Part shown: piece after piece, positions 42,898 through 51,977 of the stretch
Layout: every line of letters begins with the position of its first letter
How positions within the stretch are numbered: position 1 is the stretch's first letter
Assembly: GCA_965215995.1 (NCBI GenBank)
Contig: OZ244128.1
Coordinates: forward strand, 1,550,001 to 1,614,000
Source: SZUA-309 sp965215995
Lineage (GTDB): Bacteria > Pseudomonadota > Gammaproteobacteria > Pseudomonadales > Azotimanducaceae
Length of the DNA stretch: 64,000 nucleotides
Direction of reading: 5' to 3'
Position numbers and translations under genes: made by a program
The notes under the pieces: model-generated
Database searches by the model: none
What the model was told of the DNA's origin: nothing
What the model saw: only the letters and a program-made list of their open reading frames with translations

Positions 42898-44283
42898 TTG
42901 AGTCCAACAGACTCCATCGCACACGCGAAGGACGGCTACACACAGCCAGACGGTGCCACCGAGGTCCCCCCTGCGGACTGGCGGGCAACGCTGAAGTATC
43001 TGGGTCCGAGCGTGATTATCTCTGCCACCATCGTCGGCTCTGGCGAGATCATCCTCACAGCGAGCCTGGGTGCCGCGGTAGGCTACGCGATGCTCTGGTG
43101 GGTGCTCTTTTCCTGCTGGAGCAAGTCCATTCTGCAGGCCGAGCTAGCGCGATACATCGTGCTGAGCGGCGACACCTATCTGAGAGCCCTGAATCGCATG
43201 CCGGGCAAGATCCCCGGACCCAGGGGCCCGTTTTCCTGGCCGATTGCGCTCGGTGTCATCGGTTTCGCAACCGGCCTCACTGGGCTCGGCGGTCTGATTG
43301 GCGGGGCGGGGCAGGCTGTGTTGATCTTCTTGCCGGATCTGAACCCGATTCTGGCAGTCGGTGTGCTCGCGGTACTTGCAGCCATTCTTCTGGCGAGCGG
43401 CAGCTACCAGCGTCTGGAGCAGGTGATGCTGCTGTTCGTGATGACCTTCACCGCCCTGACGGTGACCGGGGCACTGCTCATGCAGGGCACCGACTTCGCG
43501 ACCCGAGCAGAAGACATCGCGCTAGGTTTTCAGTTCGAATTTTCCACCAGCTTCGCCGTCCTGGCCCTCGCTGCCTATGGTTACACCGGGGTCAACTCCG
43601 GAGAGATCTCTGCCTACAGCTACTGGTGCATCGAAAAGGGCTACCCCGGTCGGATCGGCCGCTACGATGGCTCGCCCGACTGGTACGCGCGAGCCCGGGG
43701 CTGGCTCAAGGTTCTACGCGCAGACGTCTGGATTACCCTGGTGCTTCTTACGTGCGCCACCATTCCGTTCTACTTCCTGGGTGCCGGGGTGCTGCACGCC
43801 ATGGGCCAAAGACCGGAAGGCAGCGAGACCATCACCGCGCTCAGCCATATGTTCACCGAAACCCTGGGCGGCTGGTCCCTGTGGCTGTTCGCCATCGGCG
43901 CCTTCAGTATCCTCTATTCCAGCAGCATTGCCGGTGTGGCGGCAGGCGCCCGTTACGTGCCCGACTACCTGATCGAGCTCGGCTTCATTTCCCGCAAGCG
44001 ACTGGATCTCCGCTACGGAATCATCCGGCTCTACTGCGTCGTCGTTCCTTTCATCGGTCTGGGTCTGTATGCCGGATTCCAGCGGCCTGTGCTGATGGTG
44101 ACCATTGCCGCGAGTTACGCCGCCATCATGCTGCCGGTGCAGAGCGCCATCACCCTTTACCTGCAGGCGAAGAGGTTGCCGAAGGACATTCAACCCGGAC
44201 CCCTGGCGAAAGCGTTACTGGTGGTGACCTTCTGCCTGCAGACGGTGCTCGCGCTGGCGGTCGTGTACTTTACAGTGTTCTAG
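42898..44283 (+). CDS. Nramp-related divalent cation transporter, atypical metal site
   Basis: 461 residues from a TTG start with GAGGAG 5-6 nt upstream. About eleven membrane helices in the LeuT/Nramp arrangement. In helix 1 the metal-binding DPGN of Nramp is GSGE (TIVGSGEIILT), and in helix 6 the MPH motif is replaced by a YGYTGVNSGEI segment. The protein is therefore an Nramp relative that may carry Mg2+, another ion or an organic substrate. Followed after 26 bp by an enoyl-CoA hydratase gene. Confidence 0.8.
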   Translation: MSPTDSIAHAKDGYTQPDGATEVPPADWRATLKYLGPSVIISATIVGSGEIILTASLGAAVGYAMLWWVLFSCWSKSILQAELARYIVLSGDTYLRALNRMPGKIPGPRGPFSWPIALGVIGFATGLTGLGGLIGGAGQAVLIFLPDLNPILAVGVLAVLAAILLASGSYQRLEQVMLLFVMTFTALTVTGALLMQGTDFATRAEDIALGFQFEFSTSFAVLALAAYGYTGVNSGEISAYSYWCIEKGYPGRIGRYDGSPDWYARARGWLKVLRADVWITLVLLTCATIPFYFLGAGVLHAMGQRPEGSETITALSHMFTETLGGWSLWLFAIGAFSILYSSSIAGVAAGARYVPDYLIELGFISRKRLDLRYGIIRLYCVVVPFIGLGLYAGFQRPVLMVTIAASYAAIMLPVQSAITLYLQAKRLPKDIQPGPLAKALLVVTFCLQTVLALAVVYFTVF

Positions 44284-44309
44284 TTCACGTGCAGGGAGGA
44301 ACTGCCAAC

Positions 44310-45170
44310 ATGTCATTCAACACCATCATCTACGAGAAAGAAGCACCTATTGCTACGATCACATTGAATCGGCCCGACAAGCTCAACGCGCTATCCGACG
44401 AGCTCCAGACAGAGGTTCGCGAAGCGCTCGAAGATGCCGGCTGGCAGGATGGCGACATCCGGGTCATCGTCCTGAATGCGGCGGGTAGAGCTTTCAGCGC
44501 CGGGTTCGATATCTCTGCCGGAGAGCGTGGCAACGCGGCCGACATGCGTCGACGTTTCCTGCAGGGTAAGGGTTTCAGCGCCTCCGCGTGGTGGGACGTA
44601 TTCTGGGGCAACCCGAAACCCGTGATCGCCCAGATCCACGGATTCTGCATCGCCGGAGGTCTCGCCACCGCCACCTTCTGCGATCTGCGAATCTGCTCGG
44701 AGGATGCAAAGTTCGGCGCACCCGAGATCCGCACAGGTGGACCATACATCCCCGCCGTGTGGCCATGGGTGATCGGAATGAGCAAGGCACGCGAGCTCCT
44801 GTACACCGGCAATCTCATCGATGCCGAGGAAGCAAAAAGGCTCAACCTGGTGAACCAGGTGGTGCCAGCAGACGAGCTCGATGATGCGGTCCGAGCCCAG
44901 GCGCTGACCATTGCGAAGCTGCCAGCCACGACGGTTGAGTACAACAAGAAGCTCATCAACATGTCTTATGAGCTCATGGGTGTGCGTCAGGTCATGGAGC
45001 GATCCTACGAGCTCGAAGCCATGGCTCTGACCAGCTCGGAGTCATCTCCGGAAATCCAGCAGTTCCAGGCCATCCAGAAGGAACAGGGGCTCAACGCGGC
45101 CCTCTCCTGGAATGCCGATCGATTCCAGGAAGAAGACGCCTGGTTCAGAAAGGATCGCAAGCGAAGCTGA
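44310..45170 (+). CDS. Enoyl-CoA hydratase/isomerase family protein
   Basis: 286 residues from the ATG at 44310, which has GGGAGGA upstream. The same frame happens to be open far upstream through the transporter gene, but that part is not coding. Crotonase fold with oxyanion blocks NAAGRAFSAGFDIS and IHGFCIAGGLATA, and the glutamate-containing APEIRTGG. Acts on a 2,3-enoyl-CoA in fatty acid or side-chain breakdown. Second crotonase of the window. Confidence 0.87.
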   Translation: MSFNTIIYEKEAPIATITLNRPDKLNALSDELQTEVREALEDAGWQDGDIRVIVLNAAGRAFSAGFDISAGERGNAADMRRRFLQGKGFSASAWWDVFWGNPKPVIAQIHGFCIAGGLATATFCDLRICSEDAKFGAPEIRTGGPYIPAVWPWVIGMSKARELLYTGNLIDAEEAKRLNLVNQVVPADELDDAVRAQALTIAKLPATTVEYNKKLINMSYELMGVRQVMERSYELEAMALTSSESSPEIQQFQAIQKEQGLNAALSWNADRFQEEDAWFRKDRKRS

Positions 45171-45175
45171 AAGCT

Positions 45176-45205
45176 AAAAAAAAACGCCGCCTCGAGAGGC
45201 GGCGT
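45176..45205 (-). terminator. Rho-independent terminator of the nirS operon
   Basis: On the minus strand ACGCCGCCT (45205-45197) pairs with AGGCGGCGT (45192-45184) around a 4-nt loop, followed by eight or nine T residues. It lies 20 bp after the nirS stop and just behind the convergent enoyl-CoA hydratase. Confidence 0.9.
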
Positions 45206-45224
45206 GAAAAAGGTTGCGGTCCGA

Positions 45225-47372
45225 TCAGTAAGTGTCGGTTACCGTGTTGTAGACATTGAACTTGCCGGTCGGTGTGACCAGTCGCTTGTCCTTGATCACC
45301 GCCTTGAGCTTCCGGGTCTTGTCATCCACCACCACGATGGCGGACTCCTCTTCCATACCGCTCCAGACTGAGAACCAGACCTCGTCGCCTGCCTTGTTGT
45401 ATTCCGGTTGCACTACCCGTTTCGGACCCGGTCCGAGTTCGGCCCACTCCGCGATGGGCAACACCTCGTAACCACCTTCCAGATCATCCACGTCGAACAC
45501 CGCGACGGACTGGCTGATTGCCGTATCCGGATTGAGCGGGGAATCCACCCAGAGGTTGTCCGACTTGGGATGGCTCTTGACGAACAGGGAACCACCGCCC
45601 TGGCCCTGGAGCACGCGCACCACCTTCCATGCATCATCCGAGTGCTTCTTCGGATCCGTCGCGATGACGGTGATGTTGGCGTTACCCAGCGCGCTGGTCA
45701 CCCAGACCGGTCCGTAGTCGGGATCGGACAGGTTCGCTCCACGTCCCGGATGGGGAATCTTCTCCACATCGATCAACGCCGCGAGCTTTCGGTCTTTGGA
45801 GTCGACTACCGCGATCTTGTCAGACTGATTCGCTGCGGTCAGGAAGTAGCGCTTGGAGCTGTCCCAGCCACCGTCATGAAGGAAACGGGCGGCATTGATG
45901 GTGGTTTCGTTCAGGTTGTCGATATCCTGATAGTTCACCAGCTTAATGAGGCCGGTCTCCTTGATATTGATGATGAACTCGGGATGCTCGTGGGAGGCCA
46001 CGATCGCCGCCACCCGGGGTTCCGGATGGTATTCCTGAGTGTCCACCGTCATGCCTCGAGTGGAGACGACTTTCAACGGCTCGAGCGTATTACCGTCCAT
46101 GATCACGTACTGCGGCGGCCAGTAGGAGCCTGCTACCGCGTACTTATCCTCGAACCCCTTGTACTTGGACGTTTCTACCGAGCGTGCTTCCAGACCGACT
46201 CGGATCTCCGCTACTTTCTGCGGCGGATCCATATACAGATCGATCATGTCCACCTTGGCGTCCCGGCCGATGGTGTACACGTAGCGGCCGGAAGCCGACA
46301 GGCGGGAGATGTGAACGGCGTAACCGGTCTCGATGATCGACAGGATCTTCTTGCTGGGACCGTCGATGATGGCTACCTCGCCGGAATCCCGAAGGGTTAC
46401 GGAGAACATGTCCTCCACATCGTAGCGATGCTGCGGGCGTTTCGGACGCTGGGATTCTGGAACGATCAGGTTCCATGTCTCGGTAATCTCCGGTAGACCG
46501 AACTCCGGGGGTGTGGGTGGCGGATGCTGCAGGAATCTGGCCAGCTTGGAGATCTCCTCGGCGGAAAACTCGCCCGAGGTGCCCCAGTTCGGCATACCGG
46601 CGGGTGAGCCGTAGTTGATCATGGTTTCCAGATACTGGGTCCCTTTCTCGCGGGTGATGTCCGTGGTCAACGGTGTACCCGTGGCACCTTTCCGCAACAC
46701 GCCGTGACAGCCTGCGCAACGCTCGAAGTAGAGCTGGGTGGCGTGGCCGAACTCTTCTGTGGTCATGGCCGGACCTTCGGTGGAGACCATCAGATCCGTG
46801 GTCTCGGCACCGAGCGGAGAGGGTGCGCCTTGATACGCCATTTCCGTCTCCGGACTCTCGCCCGGGTGCGGTCCGCCTTCGATCCCTTCGCCAGCCACCT
46901 CGGATCGCAGCTTTGCCACGTCCGCGGCGGAGACCGGGTCGCCGTCGTTGCCCCAGGCGGTCATGACGTAGGTGAGGATCGAGGCGATACTGTCGTCCGA
47001 CAGGTACGCCAGGTGAGGCATGACCGAATTGTAGGTGACGCCATTTACCTCAATCTCCCCGGAAACCCCCTGCAGGACCGCAAGGATGCCGCGTTCCGGG
47101 CTGTCCATTAGGTAGTCGGAATCGGCCAGTGGTGGAAATACTCCCGCCATGCCCTCTCCGTCCGGTTGGTGACAGGACTGGCAGTAAGCTTCATAGCCCG
47201 CCTTGCCCGTATCGCCCTGTGCGACTTCGGCGGCGTGCACCTCCGCGGCTGCGAAGAGGCTCGAGGCGCCCATGAGTGCCGCGACGGCGGCCAACGCTGC
47301 AACAAAGCGGCGGACGATGTCGCTATTCCTGCAGTGTCTGCGGCCTTCGGGCCTATCTGATGGCAACTTCAT
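45225..47372 (-). CDS. nirS: Cytochrome cd1 nitrite reductase with extra N-terminal cytochrome c domain
   Basis: 715 residues from the ATG at 47370-47372 (AAGGGGA upstream). Signal peptide to ~48, then a first cytochrome c domain (CQSCH 64-68, Met ligand candidates near MPHLAYL), a second one (CAGCH 219-223) and an eight-bladed d1 propeller (~300-715) with HISRLSASGRYVYTIGRDAK, SYWPPQYVIMDG and ASHEHPEFIINIKETG, where the NirS pocket histidines sit. Ordinary NirS (~570 residues) has only one heme c domain; the added one resembles NirC and may be a built-in electron donor. It reduces nitrite to NO in the periplasm. No heme d1 synthesis genes lie in the window. Second gene after a TonB receptor. 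Confidence 0.92.
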   Translation of the reverse strand: MKLPSDRPEGRRHCRNSDIVRRFVAALAAVAALMGASSLFAAAEVHAAEVAQGDTGKAGYEAYCQSCHQPDGEGMAGVFPPLADSDYLMDSPERGILAVLQGVSGEIEVNGVTYNSVMPHLAYLSDDSIASILTYVMTAWGNDGDPVSAADVAKLRSEVAGEGIEGGPHPGESPETEMAYQGAPSPLGAETTDLMVSTEGPAMTTEEFGHATQLYFERCAGCHGVLRKGATGTPLTTDITREKGTQYLETMINYGSPAGMPNWGTSGEFSAEEISKLARFLQHPPPTPPEFGLPEITETWNLIVPESQRPKRPQHRYDVEDMFSVTLRDSGEVAIIDGPSKKILSIIETGYAVHISRLSASGRYVYTIGRDAKVDMIDLYMDPPQKVAEIRVGLEARSVETSKYKGFEDKYAVAGSYWPPQYVIMDGNTLEPLKVVSTRGMTVDTQEYHPEPRVAAIVASHEHPEFIINIKETGLIKLVNYQDIDNLNETTINAARFLHDGGWDSSKRYFLTAANQSDKIAVVDSKDRKLAALIDVEKIPHPGRGANLSDPDYGPVWVTSALGNANITVIATDPKKHSDDAWKVVRVLQGQGGGSLFVKSHPKSDNLWVDSPLNPDTAISQSVAVFDVDDLEGGYEVLPIAEWAELGPGPKRVVQPEYNKAGDEVWFSVWSGMEEESAIVVVDDKTRKLKAVIKDKRLVTPTGKFNVYNTVTDTY

Positions 47373-47422
47373 ATCTAATCCCCTTTGTCGAGTGATTGCC
47401 GTTTTGCACACCATGGACTCGT

Positions 47423-49648
47423 CTACAGATTTACCCGCAGGGCGACGCTACCGTAGCGTCCCGGTGCAGAGAGGTAGTCGATCATGGGGTCGTTTTCCGT
47501 CCGGTTGCGAACCGAGCTCCATTGCCAGTAAGTCTTATCGAAGGCGTTGAAGAGTCCTGCATCCAGTCGGATGTTCCTGCTGATCCGCCAACTGGCGGTC
47601 AGATCGAGAATTGCATAGCCGTCGGTGGTGATCTGGCCGGTCACGCTTTCATCCACCCGGTCCTTCGCGGCCACCGCTGTGACGACCATTCCCAGTCGCC
47701 ACCGGTCGTTGGGTTCGAAGACGAGAGATGTGATGAGCTCGGCCGGGTCGACGGTGTTCAGCGGTTCATCGGTGGTTTCATTGTCACCACGCGTGATACT
47801 GGCCGCGGCATCCAGCGAGAGCCCGGACACCCACTGGTCGAATGAATAGCTGAATGTGAACTCGGCCCCGTACACCCGCGCCTGGTCGATATTCTGTGAC
47901 TGGAAGATCAGATTACCAGTATCAGGGTCCCGACCGAGGTTTACCTTGGTTTCGATCAGATTGTCGTAATCGGCACCGAAAGCAGCAACCGACCAGCGCA
48001 TCCGATCGCCACGATATCGATAGCCGAGCTCAATCCCATCGGAGGTCTCGGGTTCCAGGTCCGGGTTCGGGATTGCCTGGTAGCCGAACAGCGGGATGTT
48101 GAAGCCGATGTTCAGATCCTCGAACGGCGGCGCGCGAAAACCGTGTGCATACTGAAAGTAGGCCTCAGATGCCGAGTCGAACCGCCATATGGCACCGAGC
48201 TTTGGAGCCAGGGAAGACTCGTTGGCGTCCACCACCGCGGTATCCGGGTTGTCCTCGCTGAAGATGGGATCAATCCGGGCATCCAGGTCATAGCTCTGAT
48301 AGCGCAGACCCGGGATGAGGGTGAACCGTCCCATGGTGATTTCGTCATGCACGTATAGCGCGAACTCTTCCACCGTCGAGTTGGGAAAGTCGCGCACCGG
48401 CATCACCTCGCCAAGCAACCAGTTGCTGGTGGTGCCGGTGAGAAGGTTGTGAGAACGACCATCGCGTTGCTCTTCGACATCGCTGGTTTCATAAGAAAGT
48501 CCCCACGCGATCCGGTGCTCGGTACGGCGGGTTGCGAAAGTAGACTCCAGATCCAGTGCCACCCCGATCGTTTCCGTGTCGTAGCGGAAGTAGCGCTCGT
48601 TCAACGTGTCGATGGGTGCGCGCAGATCGGCGGTGTTCTGCTCGACGCTCACGTCCTGCCAATAGATGTTGGCTCGGCCACCGTCCAGCCAGGTTCGCTC
48701 GACGTCAAAGTCGTAGCCCAGGGTAACCGAGTAGCGTCGGCGCTCATCGTCTCCGGTCAGGCTGGTGGTGTTGCGGAACTGACGTCCAGTGCCGAGCACG
48801 CTGACCATGTCGGTTTCCACCTGCTCTTCGAACAGGGAGCCATCGAGCCGAATCCGATTGCCGCTGGGCAGCGTGTAGCCGGTTTTGAGGAACAGCGATT
48901 TCTGTGTGCGGTCTTGAGCGTCCGGCTCATCGACCGCAGAGCGATCGATCTCGTGGCCGTCCTTTCTCGACAGATGCACAACGCCGTCCATCGCACCCGG
49001 GCCCAGCTCACCACCCAGGGCGATGGAACCGTTCAGTGTCGACGAGTCGTCCCGTCCGGACCAGGTCGCGCTGCCACCGAGGTGGAACGGATTGCCGAGC
49101 AGATATTCCTGCGGATCCCGCGTGACGACGGCGAACACGCCACCCAGGGCGTCGTTGCCGAACAGCGTGGATGCCGGGCCGCGGAGAATCTCCACCCTGG
49201 ACACCGCATCCGCCACCAGAAAATCCTGACCGGCATTCGAGAAAGAGCCCACGTCGAACTGATCCGGGATGGGCACGCCATCGATCAGGCTCGCAACCCG
49301 GTTGCCGGACAGACCCCGGATGGTGATTTCTGTTTCGCCGAAACGGCTGTCGGCCGATGCCACGCTGATACCGGGGGTGTAGCGAATGACGTCCGAGAGA
49401 ATGTTAGCCATCTCATCGACGAGCTTCTTATGGGTGATCACGTCCACCTTGCCGACCACGTCGTCAGCAGTTCGTGGCATGCGGGCACCCACCACGAGAA
49501 TCTCGTCGATGCGCTCAATGGCTGGATCATCTGTGGCCGGATCGGTCGGATCTGCGCCTAGTGCGGACAAGGAGGTGAGCAGGGTTGTTAAGCCCAGGCA
49601 CACCACGGCGATGGTGTTCGCGGCGGTTCTCGTTACGGAGCGAGTCAT
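47423..49648 (-). CDS. TonB-dependent outer membrane receptor
   Basis: 741 residues. Signal peptide ending at SALGA, TonB box near IDEILVVGAR, plug domain (~50-165; VIRYTPGISVASADSRFGETEITIRGLSGNRVASLIDG begins it, LRGPASTLFGNDALGG later) and a 22-stranded barrel ending with VALRVNL. The barrel is of the hemoglobin/heme or siderophore type (SEAYFQYAHGFRAPPFEDLN). Transcribed together with nirS, 50 bp apart; it could import heme, copper or iron for the respiratory enzymes. Energised by a TonB system. Confidence 0.9.
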   Translation of the reverse strand: MTRSVTRTAANTIAVVCLGLTTLLTSLSALGADPTDPATDDPAIERIDEILVVGARMPRTADDVVGKVDVITHKKLVDEMANILSDVIRYTPGISVASADSRFGETEITIRGLSGNRVASLIDGVPIPDQFDVGSFSNAGQDFLVADAVSRVEILRGPASTLFGNDALGGVFAVVTRDPQEYLLGNPFHLGGSATWSGRDDSSTLNGSIALGGELGPGAMDGVVHLSRKDGHEIDRSAVDEPDAQDRTQKSLFLKTGYTLPSGNRIRLDGSLFEEQVETDMVSVLGTGRQFRNTTSLTGDDERRRYSVTLGYDFDVERTWLDGGRANIYWQDVSVEQNTADLRAPIDTLNERYFRYDTETIGVALDLESTFATRRTEHRIAWGLSYETSDVEEQRDGRSHNLLTGTTSNWLLGEVMPVRDFPNSTVEEFALYVHDEITMGRFTLIPGLRYQSYDLDARIDPIFSEDNPDTAVVDANESSLAPKLGAIWRFDSASEAYFQYAHGFRAPPFEDLNIGFNIPLFGYQAIPNPDLEPETSDGIELGYRYRGDRMRWSVAAFGADYDNLIETKVNLGRDPDTGNLIFQSQNIDQARVYGAEFTFSYSFDQWVSGLSLDAAASITRGDNETTDEPLNTVDPAELITSLVFEPNDRWRLGMVVTAVAAKDRVDESVTGQITTDGYAILDLTASWRISRNIRLDAGLFNAFDKTYWQWSSVRNRTENDPMIDYLSAPGRYGSVALRVNL

Positions 49649-49829
49649 GCTGGGATTCTTATTCTGTTAGCCCGGGTACGCAGTCTCGCCGAACTGCGAG
49701 AGGTCCTCACTCCGGGGAATCCCGTAACTGCTTATGAGCAATTCCCGGTGATGACTACTCGCCCGGCTACCTATGCTTCATGGCGCAGTAGAAGGCGATG
49801 AACGCCATCGAGATTTGAGGGATAGAAAA

Positions 49830-51080
49830 ATGAGAACGAATGTTGTTCGGGCCGTCGTCCTGGCGGCCGGCTTTTTTTTGGCCACGATAGGAGCGACCCG
49901 GGTGTCTGCCGCAGAGGGAGGCGACTCCCTCGATGTGCTTCTGGATGAGGGTAAGGTCACCCTCGACTTCCGCTATCGATACGAGTTCGTCGAAGACGAT
50001 CGCTTCGACGAAGATGCCAACGCTTCAACGCTCAGAACCCGACTTGGCTTTCAGAGCGGTGTCTGGCGAGGCTGGGATTTCAACATAGAGGTCAACGATG
50101 TGCGGCATGTGCTGTCCAACGACTTCAATGCCGGAGGTGGAACGACGCCCGACCGGACCGAGTATCCGGTCGTGGCGGATCCGAAAGGGACTCGGCTCAA
50201 TCAGGGCTACGTGAACTACACCGGCATAGAGGACTGGGGATTCAAGGTCGGGCGACAGCGTATCAACCTGGACAATCAGAGATTCGTCGGCGGCGTCGGC
50301 TGGCGGCAGACCGAACAGGTATTCGATGCGGGCACCGTCGCCTGGGGCACGGAGAAATTCGACGTTTCCGCGACCTACGTTCAGTGGGTGCGCCGGATCT
50401 TCGGACAGGAATCCGCTGCCGGTAAGCACAAGCAGGATGGCACGGTGCTGCTCAACGGCGGCCTCAGCACACCCATCGGCAAGCTCCGCGGCTACTACTA
50501 CCACATCGACAACGAGGACGCGCCGGGCTTCTCGACAGGCACCTTCGGCGCCCGCCTGACGGGCAAGCCTGCCATCAACGACGACTGGTCGATCCGCTAC
50601 GAGGCGGAATACGCGTATCAGAACGATGCGGGTAACAATCCGGTGAACTACTCTGCAGACTACTTTCACCTGGCTGCTGCTGCGGTCACCGGGATTTTCG
50701 ACTTCGGCGTCGGCTGGGAACTGCTTGGCGGAGATGACGGTGACGATGGCTACGCAGCGTTCAGAACGCCGCTTGCCACGCTGCACAAGTTCAACGGCTG
50801 GGCAGATCAGTTCCTCGCCACACCGGTCAACGGCCTGTCGGACCTTTATCTGACCTTCAAGGCCACACCCGGCGATTTCATTTTCGATGCGCGTTACCAC
50901 AACTTCGAAGCGGACTCAGGAAGCACTGACTTCGGTCATGAGCTCGACTTCCGGGCGGGATACAAGTTCACCAACCGGTTCCGAGGTGATCTCTACCTGG
51001 CCATGTTCGATGCGGACGGTGGAGCCGCCGGATTCGAAGACGTCACCAAGTTCTGGGTACAGCTGTACTTCAAGCTCTGA
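49830..51080 (+). CDS. Outer membrane porin, alginate-export-like beta-barrel
   Basis: 416 residues from the ATG at 49830 (GAGGGA upstream). Signal peptide ending SAAEG, and a mature chain of alternating amphipathic strands (KVTLDFRYRYEFVEDDRFDEDANASTLRTRLGF at the start, GFKVGRQRINLDNQRFVGGVGWRQTEQVFD, terminal FWVQLYFKL with aromatic end). This pattern matches the AlgE/alginate export domain porins, often found beside respiratory gene sets. Probably passes anions such as nitrite or nitrate (inference). Divergent from the receptor-nirS operon over 181 bp with no recognisable FNR box. Confidence 0.8.
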   Translation: MRTNVVRAVVLAAGFFLATIGATRVSAAEGGDSLDVLLDEGKVTLDFRYRYEFVEDDRFDEDANASTLRTRLGFQSGVWRGWDFNIEVNDVRHVLSNDFNAGGGTTPDRTEYPVVADPKGTRLNQGYVNYTGIEDWGFKVGRQRINLDNQRFVGGVGWRQTEQVFDAGTVAWGTEKFDVSATYVQWVRRIFGQESAAGKHKQDGTVLLNGGLSTPIGKLRGYYYHIDNEDAPGFSTGTFGARLTGKPAINDDWSIRYEAEYAYQNDAGNNPVNYSADYFHLAAAAVTGIFDFGVGWELLGGDDGDDGYAAFRTPLATLHKFNGWADQFLATPVNGLSDLYLTFKATPGDFIFDARYHNFEADSGSTDFGHELDFRAGYKFTNRFRGDLYLAMFDADGGAAGFEDVTKFWVQLYFKL

Positions 51081-51095
51081 GAAACGCAACTGGAA

Positions 51096-51128
51096 GAGGG
51101 GAACCACCTCCGTGATTCCCCTTATTCT
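51096..51128 (+). terminator. Possible terminator after the porin gene
   Basis: AGGGGAA (51097-51103) pairs with TTCCCCT (51116-51122) with a 12-nt loop, followed by TATTCT. The stem is short, so readthrough into the oxidase operon is possible. Confidence 0.4.
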
Positions 51129-51247
51129 CAGGGCAGACGAACGGCGAGATAGTCGCCATCACCAGTAGAAGCTTGTTGCTGGCCATGTTCGCCCGACTGC
51201 TCCTCAGGCTGCCGGGCACGTAGAAAAACAACACGGGAGCGGAACTC

Positions 51248-51403
51248 ATGGCGGACCAGGGTGACGACGACAGAGATGTGCCGGTGATGCAGCGCATCCT
51301 CGACAATCCTTTCATCCTTCTTTTCATCGGCATCTTCATACCCACAATGACCTACATCATCTGGGGGATCATGGAGCTCATATCCATTCCAATCGCTGAC
51401 TGA
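51248..51403 (+). CDS. 51-residue single-helix membrane peptide, putative oxidase small subunit
   Basis: ATG at 51248 with GGGAG 10 nt upstream, stop TGA at 51401-51403. Acidic N-terminus (MADQGDDDRDVP) and one membrane helix (FILLFIGIFIPTMTYIIWGI, ~22-41). It sits 13 bp before the CuA subunit II gene. In ba3-type oxidases a single-helix subunit (IIa) occupies the same place, so it is probably a structural subunit of this heme-copper enzyme. The ribosome-binding site of subunit II (GGAGG) directly follows its stop. Confidence 0.65.
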   Translation: MADQGDDDRDVPVMQRILDNPFILLFIGIFIPTMTYIIWGIMELISIPIAD

Positions 51404-51416
51404 GGAGGTACAGAAA

Positions 51417-51977
51417 ATGACAGGTCTGGCACCACCCAGTGAGAAAATCTGGTGGAAAGAACCCATTGAGAAGGCTGAGCTGATCTGGATCGCCGTGGTC
51501 GTGGTCTGGGGCATCATCCTCACCCTGATGATGCCGTTCTGGCACGTTTACGGAGAGCAGAACCTCTCCAGTGAGGCGTACAAGATCACGGCCGAAGCCT
51601 TCCAGGCGAAGACCATGGCGGTGGTCGATCAGTACACGGTTCGCACCGAAGGGCAGATGAACAAACCGGTCGTCAAGCCACCGGCCGGCGCGGACATCTA
51701 CCTCATTGGCCGCCTGTGGGACTGGTGGCCCACTTACGAGCTGGAAAAAGGGCAGAGCTATCGGCTGCATATCAGCTCAACGGACTGGCAGCACGGCTTC
51801 TCCCTGCAACCAGCCAACATCAACGTTCAGGTGCTGCCGGGTTATGACATGGTGATGACGGTCACCCCGAACAAGACAGGCGAGCACATCATCGTGTGCA
51901 ACGAATACTGCGGTATCGGCCACCACAACATGCTGGGGACGATCCACGTAGTCGAGGGAGGTGCCAGCAGTGAGTAG
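51417..51977 (+). CDS. Heme-copper oxidase subunit II with CuA site
   Basis: 186 residues. One membrane helix (~22-42, IWIAVVVVWGIILTLMMPF) and a periplasmic cupredoxin domain ending with the binuclear CuA motif CNEYCGIGHHNM (C-x3-C-x3-H-x2-M). The upstream CuA histidine is in STDWQHGFSL. Length and single-helix layout are those of ba3-type subunit II. It accepts electrons from a cytochrome c or cupredoxin and passes them to subunit I, whose GTG start overlaps its stop. Confidence 0.9.
   Translation: MTGLAPPSEKIWWKEPIEKAELIWIAVVVVWGIILTLMMPFWHVYGEQNLSSEAYKITAEAFQAKTMAVVDQYTVRTEGQMNKPVVKPPAGADIYLIGRLWDWWPTYELEKGQSYRLHISSTDWQHGFSLQPANINVQVLPGYDMVMTVTPNKTGEHIIVCNEYCGIGHHNMLGTIHVVEGGASSE

Noticed and set aside
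42858..44309. Open reading frame running through the Nramp-like gene and joined in frame to the enoyl-CoA hydratase
   Set aside because: The first 484 codons are an out-of-frame shadow of the transporter, arginine-rich and without homology-like blocks; the hydratase has its own ATG and ribosome-binding site at 44310.
49649..49829. FNR/Dnr or Nnr box between the TonB receptor and porin genes
   Set aside because: I looked for TTGAT-N4-ATCAA-like sites because of nirS and found none convincing.
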